64,000 nt of DNA from Streptomyces spinosus. GTDB lineage: Bacteria > Actinomycetota > Actinomycetes > Streptomycetales > Streptomycetaceae. Below the pieces are notes generated by a model. The model saw only the letters and a list, made by a program, of their open reading frames with translations, had not been told where the DNA came from and did not search any database. Every line of letters begins with the position of its first letter. Position 1 is the first letter of the stretch. The stretch spans positions 1-64,000 of the forward strand of contig NZ_JAINRC010000022.1 of the NCBI RefSeq assembly GCF_020400655.1, read 5' to 3'. Shown here in pieces: positions 25,309 to 33,161 of the stretch. Position numbers and translations under genes: made by a program.

Positions 25309-25986
25309 ATGCCTAACCTGGCCGTGACAGCGAGTGGCCGGCAGCGAGTGCGGCGCACGGACTGCGGGCCTGGGGGTGCGGTGGAGGTCAGGGGAGTGCG
25401 TCACGCGTACGGTCGTCGTGAGGTCCTGCGAGGCGTGGACCTCCTGCTGCGGCCCGGGGTGCTGGCCGGGATCGTGGGGGAGAACGGCGCGGGCAAGTCG
25501 ACACTGTTGAAGATCCTGTCCGGCGAACTGCGCCCGCAGCGCGGCACGCTCCGTCATGCGGGCCGCTTCGGCTACTGCCCGCAGGACGTGGTGATCAACG
25601 ATGCGCTCACCGTGCGCCAGCACCTGGAGTTCTTCCGTGTCGCGCGGGGGCTGCCGGACCTGCGGCACGCTGGGGACGTCATGGACGCGCTGCGGCTGAC
25701 GGAGTACGCCGACGAGCGTGCCGGCCTGCTCAGCGGCGGCACCCGGCAGAAGCTGAACCTGACCCTGGCACTGATGCACGACCCGCAGGTGCTGCTGCTC
25801 GACGAGCCCTACCAGGGTTTCGACTGGGACACCTACCAGCGCTTCTGGGACCTCGCGGCACGCCTGCGCGACGCGGGCCGCTCCGTCCTGGTCGTCTCGC
25901 ACCTGGCCTACGACGCCGATCGCCTGGACGAGTCCTGGCGGCTCCAGGACGGCGTCCTGCACCCCGGGACGGCGGTGCCCGCGTGA
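25309..25986 (+). CDS. ABC transporter ATP-binding protein
   Basis: This 225-aa ATPase of an ABC-2 exporter has Walker A GENGAGKST, the Q-loop FGYCPQDVV, a signature LSGGTRQK (variant of LSGGQ), Walker B VLLLDEPYQGFD and the H-loop histidine in VVSHL. The downstream permease overlaps its stop by 4 bp, so the two form one transporter. The first 24 residues before VEVRGVRHAYG are unusual; a GTG at 25381 is an alternative start. It leads a four-gene cassette with two isoprenoid enzymes. Confidence 0.93.
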   Translation: MPNLAVTASGRQRVRRTDCGPGGAVEVRGVRHAYGRREVLRGVDLLLRPGVLAGIVGENGAGKSTLLKILSGELRPQRGTLRHAGRFGYCPQDVVINDALTVRQHLEFFRVARGLPDLRHAGDVMDALRLTEYADERAGLLSGGTRQKLNLTLALMHDPQVLLLDEPYQGFDWDTYQRFWDLAARLRDAGRSVLVVSHLAYDADRLDESWRLQDGVLHPGTAVPA

Positions 25987-26825
25987 GGCGACACCTGCGT
26001 CTGTTCCTCACGGCAGCCCGCTTCGACCTGATCGAGCACGCCCGCAACAGGCTCGCCACGGTCCTGGTCGCCCTGTTCATCCCCTCCTGGATCAGCCTGG
26101 CCCACGCCGTCATCCCCAGCAGGACCGTCACCTTCAGGCTGCGCGCGACCGGCCGGCTCCTGGAACCCGCGGGCAACCAGATCACGCAGATCACCGGCGC
26201 CATCAACGCCGTCACCCTGATCACCGGCTTCATGATGTTCGCCGTCACGTTCAACGGCGGGCGCTTCGACCGCCGCCTGGCCATGGCCGGCTACCCCCGG
26301 GTCCACCTCGTCCTCGCCAAGACCACCTCGCTCACCCTGGCCTCCGCCACCATCGCGGCCTACGCCACCGCGGTGATCCACATCGCCTGGAGCCCGCGCC
26401 AGCCCGTGGCACTCGCCGCGGCCCTGTTCTGCGGAGCCATGACCTACGGGGCCCTCGGCGTCGTCTTCGGCTCCCTGCTGCGCCGAGAGGTGGAGGGCAT
26501 GTTCGCCCTGGTCATGACCAGCCTCGTCGACGTCGGCCTGCAAAGCCCCCTGGCGAGCGGCGGCACCGGAAGCGCGGCCGTGCGGCTCCTGCCCACCTAC
26601 GGGACCATGCAGGCCGCCACCGCAGCGGGCTTCACGCGCACACTCCCGCCCGGCGAGCTGGCCGTCCAGATCCTGTGGTTCGCCGGCGCCGCCCTCCTGG
26701 GCCTGCTCGCCTTCCACCGCCGCACCAGGGACGCCCTGACCGCGAGACCAGCCGTCCGGCTGCCGTGGCCGCCCGGACGCCGGCAGCCGGTGCGCCCCGC
26801 CCGGGCCACGTCGGCGCCCCGCTGA
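25983..26825 (+). CDS. ABC-2 type transporter permease
   Basis: This 280-aa membrane protein has about six hydrophobic helices (for example AINAVTLITGFMMFAVTF and TIAAYATAVIHIAW), typical of ABC-2 exporter permeases, with a basic tail. The GTG start overlaps the ATPase TGA in GTGA, giving translational coupling. Context suggests export of the isoprenoid product made by the two downstream enzymes, which is inference. Confidence 0.88.
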   Translation: MRRHLRLFLTAARFDLIEHARNRLATVLVALFIPSWISLAHAVIPSRTVTFRLRATGRLLEPAGNQITQITGAINAVTLITGFMMFAVTFNGGRFDRRLAMAGYPRVHLVLAKTTSLTLASATIAAYATAVIHIAWSPRQPVALAAALFCGAMTYGALGVVFGSLLRREVEGMFALVMTSLVDVGLQSPLASGGTGSAAVRLLPTYGTMQAATAAGFTRTLPPGELAVQILWFAGAALLGLLAFHRRTRDALTARPAVRLPWPPGRRQPVRPARATSAPR

Positions 26826-26940
26826 ACGACCGTCCCGGCGCGACAGCTCACAAGTGCCCTGCGGGGACGCCCCGCGCCCTCGTCGCCGAGCGAAGTCCCG
26901 GCCCCCGCACGGGATCCGGTCGAGTGGAAAGAGTTCACAG

Positions 26941-27834
26941 ATGCTGGTAGAGCGATGGCTGGACGCGGCGGGTGTCACCGATCCCGTCCTGCGGCACTGC
27001 TACACGGTGTGCGTGCGGGAGCTGGCCGGCGCGGACGGAGGGACCGCCCGCTGGCACGGCCTGCGCAGCGCTCCGGCGGCCGCCCGGCCGTACGTGGCGG
27101 CACTGCTGGCGCACGGCCACCGTGCCGACCTGTGCGTGGACAGCGGCCCGGTCGCGGACCGCCGGCGCCGCTTCACCGACTTCGCGGACGCCACCTGGGC
27201 GGCCTTCGCCGCCGGCGGCTCCCCCGACCCCGTCCTGCACGCCACGGTCCACACCTACCGGGCCTTCGGTCTGCCGCTGTCGGTGGTCGAGGACATGTTC
27301 GACGCGATGCGGCGGGACCTCGACTTCCGTGACTTCGCCACGTTCGAGGAGCTGCGCCGGTGGTGCGTGCGGATGACCGGTGGCTCGGTGGCCATGGTCT
27401 ACCGGGTGACCGGTGCCGTGACCGGACCGGAGGACGAGCCGCGGGTACGCGAGTTGTCCGTGTGCGCACAGCTGACGGACGCGTTGCGGGACCTGTCGGA
27501 AGACCTCGACGACGGGCGCCTCTACCTGCCGCTGGAGGACCTCGACCGGTTCGGCGTGCGCGCCGAGGACCTCAAGGCCAAACGCTGGACACCGGCCATG
27601 GCCGACCTCATCGCCTTCGAGGCCGCACGGGTCACCGAGCGGCTGGACACGGCCGCTGAAGCGGACCACGGCCCGGTCAGCGCCCTCCGGCACGCCCACC
27701 ACGAGCACATGGCGCTGGTCGTCGCGGCGGTGCTGGCCGCGGGCCGGGACGTCCTCACCCGGCCGGTGGAGCCGCCCCTGGGCACGCTGCTCAACGTGTG
27801 GCGCCCCGTCATGCGCGCCGTGATCCCCTGCTGA
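26941..27834 (+). CDS. Squalene/phytoene synthase family protein
   Basis: This 297-aa trans-isoprenyl diphosphate synthase-like protein keeps both aspartate motifs of the head-to-head condensing family. D63-LCV-D67 stands in place of the usual DDIVD. The second motif pair is QLTDALRDLSED (D180, D184, D188), followed by GRLYLP. WCVRMTGGSVAMVYRV matches the YCxxVAG region. The product could be a squalene- or phytoene-like hydrocarbon, or a cyclised terpene as in newer relatives. The ATG has GGAAAGAG upstream. The next gene is a prenyl diphosphate synthase, 18 bp away. Confidence 0.85.
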   Translation: MLVERWLDAAGVTDPVLRHCYTVCVRELAGADGGTARWHGLRSAPAAARPYVAALLAHGHRADLCVDSGPVADRRRRFTDFADATWAAFAAGGSPDPVLHATVHTYRAFGLPLSVVEDMFDAMRRDLDFRDFATFEELRRWCVRMTGGSVAMVYRVTGAVTGPEDEPRVRELSVCAQLTDALRDLSEDLDDGRLYLPLEDLDRFGVRAEDLKAKRWTPAMADLIAFEAARVTERLDTAAEADHGPVSALRHAHHEHMALVVAAVLAAGRDVLTRPVEPPLGTLLNVWRPVMRAVIPC

Positions 27835-27852
27835 CCTGTGAAAGGACGCGCC

Positions 27853-28827
27853 ATGTCCCTTGCCGTGACTGCCACCGGCGACACGTACATCCCGCTCCTG
27901 GAGGCCGAACTGCTGCGCTGGGTGGGCAGCGGCGACAGCATGCTGGAGCTGGCCTGCCTGGACGCGCTGTTCCCCACGGGCAAGCTCCTGCGCCCCGTCC
28001 TGTGCGTGGAGTCGGCCAAAGCCGTCGGCGGCACCGCCGACCAGGTGCTGGCCTTCGCGGCCGGCATCGAGTGCCTGCACGTCGCCAGCCTCGTCCACGA
28101 CGACATCGTCGACCAGGATCCGGTACGTCGCGGGAGGGCCTCCACCGCCGAGCAGTACGGCCTCGCCGAGGCCCTCGTGGCAGGCGACGGACTGTCGATG
28201 GCGGGAATCGCGGCCCTGCTCGGCTCCGGCCCCGCCGACCGCGTACTGCACGCGGCACGGGTCACCGTCCAGGCCCTGCGGCGGATGTGCCAGGGCATCA
28301 TGCGCGAGACCGAGATCCGCGGCGACCTGACCTGCAGAGTGCCGACCGCCCTGAACGTCATGGAGGCGAAGACCGCCGCGCTGACCGGTGCCGCGTGCCA
28401 GGCCGGGGCGATCCTGGCCGGCGCCACCGCCCCGCGGCACCAGGCCCTGCGCCGGTACGGGGAACAGCTCGGCATGGCCTTCCAGATCCGTGACGACTTG
28501 CTCCCGTACACCGCCGAGGACCAGGTCACCGGCAAGACGGCCACCAGCGACGTCGCCAACCTCCAGCCCACCCTGCCCGTCCTGCTCGCCTACGAAGCCG
28601 CCGACGAGGCCGACCGGAACCGCCTGACCACCGTGTTCCGCGGCGGCACCGACCCCGTCACCGCCCACCGGGACATCCTCGCCGTGCTGACGCGCACCGG
28701 TGCTCTCACCGAGGCGGCCCGGATGGCATCCTCCCGCGCCGAACGGGCACGCGCCGAACTCGCCGGTCTGCCGGCCGCCGGTCGGCTGGCCGAACTGGCC
28801 ACCTCGGCGGCCGACCGCCGGCGCTGA
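27853..28827 (+). CDS. Polyprenyl diphosphate synthase
   Basis: This 324-aa all-alpha prenyltransferase condenses isopentenyl diphosphate with allylic diphosphates. The first motif is HDDIVDQDPVRRGR (DDxxD at 83-87), without the two-residue insertion of bacterial FPP synthases. Small residues (Ala78, Ser79) before it suggest a C20 or longer product. The second motif reads FQIRDDLLPY, so the last Asp is Pro. The ATG at 27853 has GAAAGGA upstream. It probably feeds the squalene/phytoene-synthase-like partner. Confidence 0.93.
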   Translation: MSLAVTATGDTYIPLLEAELLRWVGSGDSMLELACLDALFPTGKLLRPVLCVESAKAVGGTADQVLAFAAGIECLHVASLVHDDIVDQDPVRRGRASTAEQYGLAEALVAGDGLSMAGIAALLGSGPADRVLHAARVTVQALRRMCQGIMRETEIRGDLTCRVPTALNVMEAKTAALTGAACQAGAILAGATAPRHQALRRYGEQLGMAFQIRDDLLPYTAEDQVTGKTATSDVANLQPTLPVLLAYEAADEADRNRLTTVFRGGTDPVTAHRDILAVLTRTGALTEAARMASSRAERARAELAGLPAAGRLAELATSAADRRR

Positions 28828-28924
28828 CACCGGACCGGCCGCCGGGAGACGGGAACGGCGCCTCACCGGGTACGTCAAGGGACTCGGTCTCATCGGCCGG
28901 CCGATCGGGGGCAGACGCGTACCC

Positions 28925-29137
28925 ATGGACACCGCCAAGCTCGAACTCGCCGCTCAGCGCTACCGAGAAGCCGAAGCCGCCCTCGACGCGGCGCGCGCCG
29001 ACCTCCAGGCCGAAGCCGTCGCCTGCCTGCGCACGACCGACGAACGCGACGCGCAGGACACCGTCGTCCGCATCACCGGCTGGACCCCCGGGTATCTGCG
29101 CGAACTGGTCACGAGCGGCGACGAGACCACCGCGTGA
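28925..29137 (+). CDS. Small helical protein, possible HTH
   Basis: This 70-aa protein begins MDTAKLELAAQRYREAEAAL, an amphipathic helix, and ends in VVRITGWTPGYLRELVTSG, which looks like a short recognition helix. Similar small proteins accompany actinobacterial integrative elements, as I recall. No function can be assigned. It starts 97 bp after the prenyl synthase and just before a stretch of broken genes. Confidence 0.65.
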   Translation: MDTAKLELAAQRYREAEAALDAARADLQAEAVACLRTTDERDAQDTVVRITGWTPGYLRELVTSGDETTA

Positions 29138-29191
29138 GCGCGCGCCCGGCCTCTTGCCCCTGACCCGAGGGTCAAGGCTCAGCGTCCGGGC

Positions 29192-29430
29192 ATGAACGCG
29201 ACCCATCGTCTCGTACGTCTGGCCCGCCGCCCCGCCGCCCCGCCGCCCCGCCGGCCCCGGGCGACTTCACCCTGGCCAAGGCGCCCCTCCCTCGGGCCGG
29301 GGCCGGCCAGGTGCTCGTCCGGAACACCCATTTCCTCGTCTTCCCGGGCCTGCGCACCCTCATCGGAGGCGAGACCCGCGATGTGCCGCTGCCGCCGCTG
29401 CACCCCGGCGACACCCTGCTCGGCCCCGCG
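29192..29430 (+). pseudogene. Truncated, frameshifted MDR (CurA-like) fragment
   Basis: MNATHRLVRLARRP in one frame continues as PGDFTLAKAPLPRAGAGQVL in another, together matching the N-terminus of CurA-type NADP oxidoreductases. The break lies inside three copies of an 8-bp repeat at 29224-29247, and removing one copy would restore the frame. The gene then stops matching near 29430, where MerR-like sequence begins. It is a dead fragment, missing the whole catalytic core. Confidence 0.75.
29224..29254. repeat. 8-bp slippage repeat in pseudogene
   Basis: Three perfect copies of CCGCCGCC and a partial fourth. The unit is not a multiple of three, so copy-number change switches the reading frame of the MDR fragment. 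Confidence 0.85.
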
Positions 29431-29640
29431 ACCTGCTGGCCATGGGCCTCACCCTCGACGACCTCCGCCGCCGCGTCCACCGCCTGGACCTCCTCGTCCA
29501 GGACCCACCCACATCCGGTGGCTGCGGCTCCGGGGGGCCCAGCGACGTCGTGGCCGATCGCCTCGCCGCCCTGGACGCGGAGATCGCCCGTCTCACCCGC
29601 CTACGGCAGAGCCTCGCGGCGGCTGCGGGCGGCCCACGGG
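29424..29640 (+). pseudogene. C-terminal half of a MerR family regulator
   Basis: The frame reading DLLAMGLTLDDLRRRVHRLD, then VADRLAALDAEIARLTRLRQSLA, matches the hinge and dimerisation helix of MerR regulators, with a CGSG cysteine segment between. No DNA-binding domain is present, because the upstream DNA encodes an unrelated oxidoreductase fragment. The frame stays open past 29640 but loses family resemblance. It is read here as recombination debris, although an ATG at 29442 exists. Confidence 0.6.
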
Positions 29641-29776
29641 ACGCCCCGGCCCCGCCGGCCGTCCCCCGCGACGGCACCGGCCCCCCGAGCCCGAGTGCTG
29701 AACCGCGACCGACCGGGCCCGGCACCGGAGCCGTACCCGGCCGGGCGCTGTCAGTGGCGGATGCGAGGCTGAACGG

Positions 29777-30049
29777 ATGGACCGTTACGAGGAGCAGCTG
29801 CTACGCCGCCGGGTCTACGGCGCCGACCCCGACCAGCCGGGCCCGCGGCCGGACCGGCGCTACGCCGAACTGGTCGGTGGACCGCTGGACGGCCTCCTGC
29901 TCGACATCACCGGCTGGACACACGGCGAAGTCGGCGCCGGCGTCGCGCTGGCCACCGAGCTGGGGCGGTTCGGCACCGGTGGCCGGGCGATGTACGACCC
30001 GCGCCCCGGTGACCCGGCCCGCTTCGACTGGGCCGGCGACACTCCATGA
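29777..30049 (+). CDS. Small hypothetical protein
   Basis: This is a 90-aa soluble, acidic protein, MDRYEEQLLRRRVYGADPDQ and onward, ending in YDPRPGDPARFDWAGDTP. Codon usage matches real genes in the window and a purine-rich GAGGCTGAACGG precedes the ATG. I do not recognise a domain. Its location beside gene fragments suggests an accessory or mobile origin. Confidence 0.6.
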   Translation: MDRYEEQLLRRRVYGADPDQPGPRPDRRYAELVGGPLDGLLLDITGWTHGEVGAGVALATELGRFGTGGRAMYDPRPGDPARFDWAGDTP

Positions 30050-30383
30050 CCCGGTCCGTCGCACAGGTGGCCGAGTGCGGACGCCCGTGGAAAAGCGAAT
30101 TCTCCGCAATCACCGGGCGCGGGGATCGCGCCATCCGGCCTGTTTCGGCCGTCAAGTCGGTTGTCGCACCTTCTTCCGGTCGCCATTCTCCGAGCGCCCG
30201 GAAAATATGGCGTATCCCAAGGGATGCGCGGGGTTCGGGAGTTCTGCTGGTAGCGCCGGGACTCCGGGGATAGGATATCGCGCGACGCACGGAAGGGCGG
30301 TCGGTCAGGCCGGGGGTGGGGGGCGAAGACGCCGTGATCGAGCTGGATGAGCACGCAACTCAGGCCGGTCCGGCGCGAGTTCG
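30050..30383. other. Gene-poor, lower-GC intergenic stretch
   Basis: No convincing gene is visible. Base composition drops compared with flanking genes. It leads into a LexA-like box and terminator-like element before the surface protein gene. Confidence 0.6.
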
Positions 30384-30397
30384 CGAACGTGCGTTCG
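30384..30397. promoter_or_regulatory. lexA box: LexA (SOS) box candidate
   Basis: CGAACGTGCGTTCG fits the Gram-positive SOS box CGAACRNRYGTTCG at every position and sits in a larger perfect dyad CGCGAACG-TG-CGTTCGCG (30382-30399). It lies 147 bp upstream of the surface protein start. Confidence 0.6.
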
Positions 30398-30449
30398 CGT
30401 TCTCCGGCTCGCGACGCTTACAACTCGCCCACAATCCCCCCGCATGATC

Positions 30450-30490
30450 ACCGCAAAGCGGTCCACGCGACAGCAGTGGGCCCTTTTTTC
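30450..30490 (+). terminator. Intrinsic terminator / possible attenuator
   Basis: GGTCCAC (30460-30466) pairs with GTGGGCC (30476-30482), followed by CTTTTTTC, a textbook intrinsic terminator and rare in such GC-rich DNA. A competing hairpin ACCGC-AAA-GCGGT (30450-30462) shares bases with its left arm. It ends 54 bp before the surface protein start, so it could attenuate that gene rather than end an upstream one. Confidence 0.75.
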
Positions 30491-30543
30491 TTCCGTGCCG
30501 TCTCCTTCGTTTTTCCGACGACAGAAATGTGGAGTGTGATGCC

Positions 30544-33060
30544 GTGAACCGACTCGGCAGAGATACGCGCCGGTTACCCCGGAGGCTCGCGGAGCCGCCG
30601 GCGCGCATCGCGTTATCCGTTCTCTTGCTGGCAGGCGGCGCCGTGGGAGCGACGGCGGGACCGGCCGCCGCCTCGAGTGCCGACGGCACGCTCACCGTCG
30701 AGGTGCTGCGCGACTTCTTCGGCACCGGCGTGGTCAACACGACGATGGACGTGCCGCAGCGGGGCATGAAGGTGGAGGTCTCCGACCCCGCGGGACACGT
30801 CGTCACCGGCGTCACGGACGCCACCGGGAAGGTCGTGGTGCCGCCGTCGAACGTGCTGGGCGGCGGCCGGTACCGCGTCGACGTCGGCATCCCGGCGCCG
30901 TACGACGGCCATCTGCGGGCGGCGCCCGCGTCGACGGCGGACAACCACTTCGACAGCTTCACGTCGTTCGTGGACGTCTCGGACGGCAAGAACGCCTCGG
31001 TGGTGACAGGGGTGTGGGACCCGGCCGACTACGCGCTCCCCGACACGCGGTACTTCGTGCCGGTCCACAGCGGCCCCAACAGCACGGACACCCGGGCACT
31101 GGTGGCGTTCGGGACGAAGGTCCGGGGCACGTGTCCCACCGATGTGGCGTGCCCGGCCACGCTGGCCACGCAGGACCAGGTGGGCACGACGTTCGGGCTG
31201 GCGTACGACACGCAGCGGACCCGGCTGTTCCAGAGCGCGTTCGCCCGCCGGTACGCCCCGTACGGACCGCAGGGCGGGGGCGCGATCTACACGGTGCCGC
31301 TCGACGGCGAGGGTGCGCCGAAGCTGTTCGCGCGGGTGCCCGGCGCCACGGTGACGCGGCACGACACCGCCAACATGGTCAAGGACGCCGGGTTCACCGA
31401 CGCCCCGGGCAAGGAGAGCATCGGTGGCCTGGCCCTGTCGGAGGACGGCTCCACGCTGTACGCGGTGAACCTGAAGACCCGCAGCCTGGTGAGCTTCGAC
31501 GCGACAGGGGCCACCGCCGCCGCGCCCGAGTCGACGGTCCCGATCCCGGACCCGGGATGCGCGAGCCCCGGCGACTGGCGGCCGTTCGGTCTCCAGGCGC
31601 ACGACAACACGCTGTACGTCGGCGGCGTGTGCAGCGCGGAGAGCACGCAGCAGCGTGCGGACCTGAAGGTCTTCGTCTCCACCTACGACGGCGAGCGGTT
31701 CACCACGGTGCTGAGCCACCCGCTCACGGACCGACGCGGCACCGTCTTCGGCGCCGGCGACAAGGCCACCCACTGGAACCCGTGGAACACCAGCCTGGAC
31801 ACCTGGGACGACCGGAAGGCGGGCAACGTCTTCATCGATCCGCAGCCGGAGCTGTCCTCCCTCGCCTTCGGCCGCGACGGCTCGATGATCCTGGGTTTCC
31901 GCGACCGGTTCATGGACGTGCTCAGCTGGGGCGGTCTGGACCCGCGCCCGGGCAACGACACGGCGGAGAACGGCATGTCCGGTGGTGACATCACCATGGT
32001 GTGCGCCACTCCCACCGGTGAATACCAGTGGGAAGGCACCGGGAACTGCCCCAACCACGCCACCCCCGCCAACAACGGCGGTCAGCCCGCCGATGTCGTC
32101 GAGTACTTCCCGGGCGACTTCTACGCGGGCGCGCACCAGGAGACCGCGCTGGGATCGGTGGCCTACATCCCGCAGCAGCAATGGGTCGTCAGCACGGAGT
32201 TCGACCCGGTCGTCAACGTCGCGACCTCGGGGACCGGGTACCACGACATCACGACCGGTCAGGGCCCGGGCAACGACCCGAACGCCAACGGGTTCCAGTT
32301 CGTCAGCCGGGAACAGGGCGGGTTCGGCAAGGCCGGCGGGCTCGGTGACATCGCGTACGCGGCGGCGAACGCGCCGATCCAGATCGGCAACGTCGTGTGG
32401 TTCGACGGCGATCACAACGGGATCCAGGACCCGGGACACGTGCTGCTGCCGGGGGCGACGGTCGACCTCCTGGACGCGGACGGCGAACAGGTCGCCACGA
32501 CCAGGACCGACGCCGCCGGCGAGTACTACTTCGGTGGTGTCGGCGCCGCGTACGAGCTCACGCCGGGCGCGAAGTACACGGTGCGGTTCGACGTGTGCAC
32601 CGCGGACACGAGCAAGGTGCCCGAGCAGCCCCCGGCGAGCGAACTGAGGTTCACGCTCCCGCGGGCCGGTGCCGACCGGGCGCACGACTCCAACGTGACC
32701 CCGCCGACCACCGGACCGTTGTGCAACGGCTACGCGCCCGTCACGGCGCCGGACAGGCCGGGCGGCGTCGATCACACGATCGACGCCGGGGTGTACATCC
32801 CGAAGGAGACACCGACGCCGACCCCCACACCGACGCCGACCCCCACCCCGGCGCCGACTCACACACCGACAGCGCCCCCGACGCCGCCGGCGTCCGGGCC
32901 TCCCGCCGACCACCCGGCCCCGGCCGGTGGCGGCGGAGGCTCGATGGCGGACACCGGTACGTCGGGGCTGATGGAGATGATCGGCATGGTGGGTCTGTTG
33001 GTGGGTGCGGGCCTGGTCATCGCGTTCGTGACGCGGAACCGGCGCGCCCGGCAGCACTGA
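30544..33060 (+). CDS. Sortase-type surface protein with SdrD-like B domain
   Basis: This 838-aa exported protein has an Arg-rich N-terminus, a hydrophobic signal and an ASS cleavage region near residue 45. A large WD/propeller-like repeat region follows (LSEDGSTLYAVNLKTRSLVSF). One SdrD-type B domain lies near residues 612-730 (IGNVVWFDGDHNGIQDPG and TDAAGEYYF). After it come a TPTPTP linker (about 756-795) and MADTG at 801-805, then a TM helix and an RNRRARQH tail. MADTG varies from the LAxTG signal of class E sortases. The start is GTG with GGAG upstream. Confidence 0.9.
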   Translation: MNRLGRDTRRLPRRLAEPPARIALSVLLLAGGAVGATAGPAAASSADGTLTVEVLRDFFGTGVVNTTMDVPQRGMKVEVSDPAGHVVTGVTDATGKVVVPPSNVLGGGRYRVDVGIPAPYDGHLRAAPASTADNHFDSFTSFVDVSDGKNASVVTGVWDPADYALPDTRYFVPVHSGPNSTDTRALVAFGTKVRGTCPTDVACPATLATQDQVGTTFGLAYDTQRTRLFQSAFARRYAPYGPQGGGAIYTVPLDGEGAPKLFARVPGATVTRHDTANMVKDAGFTDAPGKESIGGLALSEDGSTLYAVNLKTRSLVSFDATGATAAAPESTVPIPDPGCASPGDWRPFGLQAHDNTLYVGGVCSAESTQQRADLKVFVSTYDGERFTTVLSHPLTDRRGTVFGAGDKATHWNPWNTSLDTWDDRKAGNVFIDPQPELSSLAFGRDGSMILGFRDRFMDVLSWGGLDPRPGNDTAENGMSGGDITMVCATPTGEYQWEGTGNCPNHATPANNGGQPADVVEYFPGDFYAGAHQETALGSVAYIPQQQWVVSTEFDPVVNVATSGTGYHDITTGQGPGNDPNANGFQFVSREQGGFGKAGGLGDIAYAAANAPIQIGNVVWFDGDHNGIQDPGHVLLPGATVDLLDADGEQVATTRTDAAGEYYFGGVGAAYELTPGAKYTVRFDVCTADTSKVPEQPPASELRFTLPRAGADRAHDSNVTPPTTGPLCNGYAPVTAPDRPGGVDHTIDAGVYIPKETPTPTPTPTPTPTPAPTHTPTAPPTPPASGPPADHPAPAGGGGGSMADTGTSGLMEMIGMVGLLVGAGLVIAFVTRNRRARQH

Positions 33061-33161
33061 ACGAACCCCACGACGGTGGTCCGCCCGTCCGCGATCCGGA
33101 CGGGCGGATCACCGAGTGCCCTGCCGAGCCCGTGACGGCCCGACGGCCGGTGATCGGAAGG

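Noticed and set aside
26935..28938. A 667-codon minus-strand frame opposite the isoprenoid genes
   Set aside because: The plus-strand genes carry intact aspartate motifs; the antisense product is compositionally biased.
29224..29247. Phase-variable contingency gene
   Set aside because: One repeat unit would restore the frame, but the gene is then truncated anyway, so switching could not give a functional enzyme.
29442..30350. A 302-codon plus-strand gene
   Set aside because: Only the first 65 or so codons resemble a protein family (MerR C-terminus). The rest overlaps a better small gene in another frame.
30613..33057. An 814-codon minus-strand frame
   Set aside because: It is antisense to the surface protein, whose signal peptide, B domain and sorting signal fix the coding strand.
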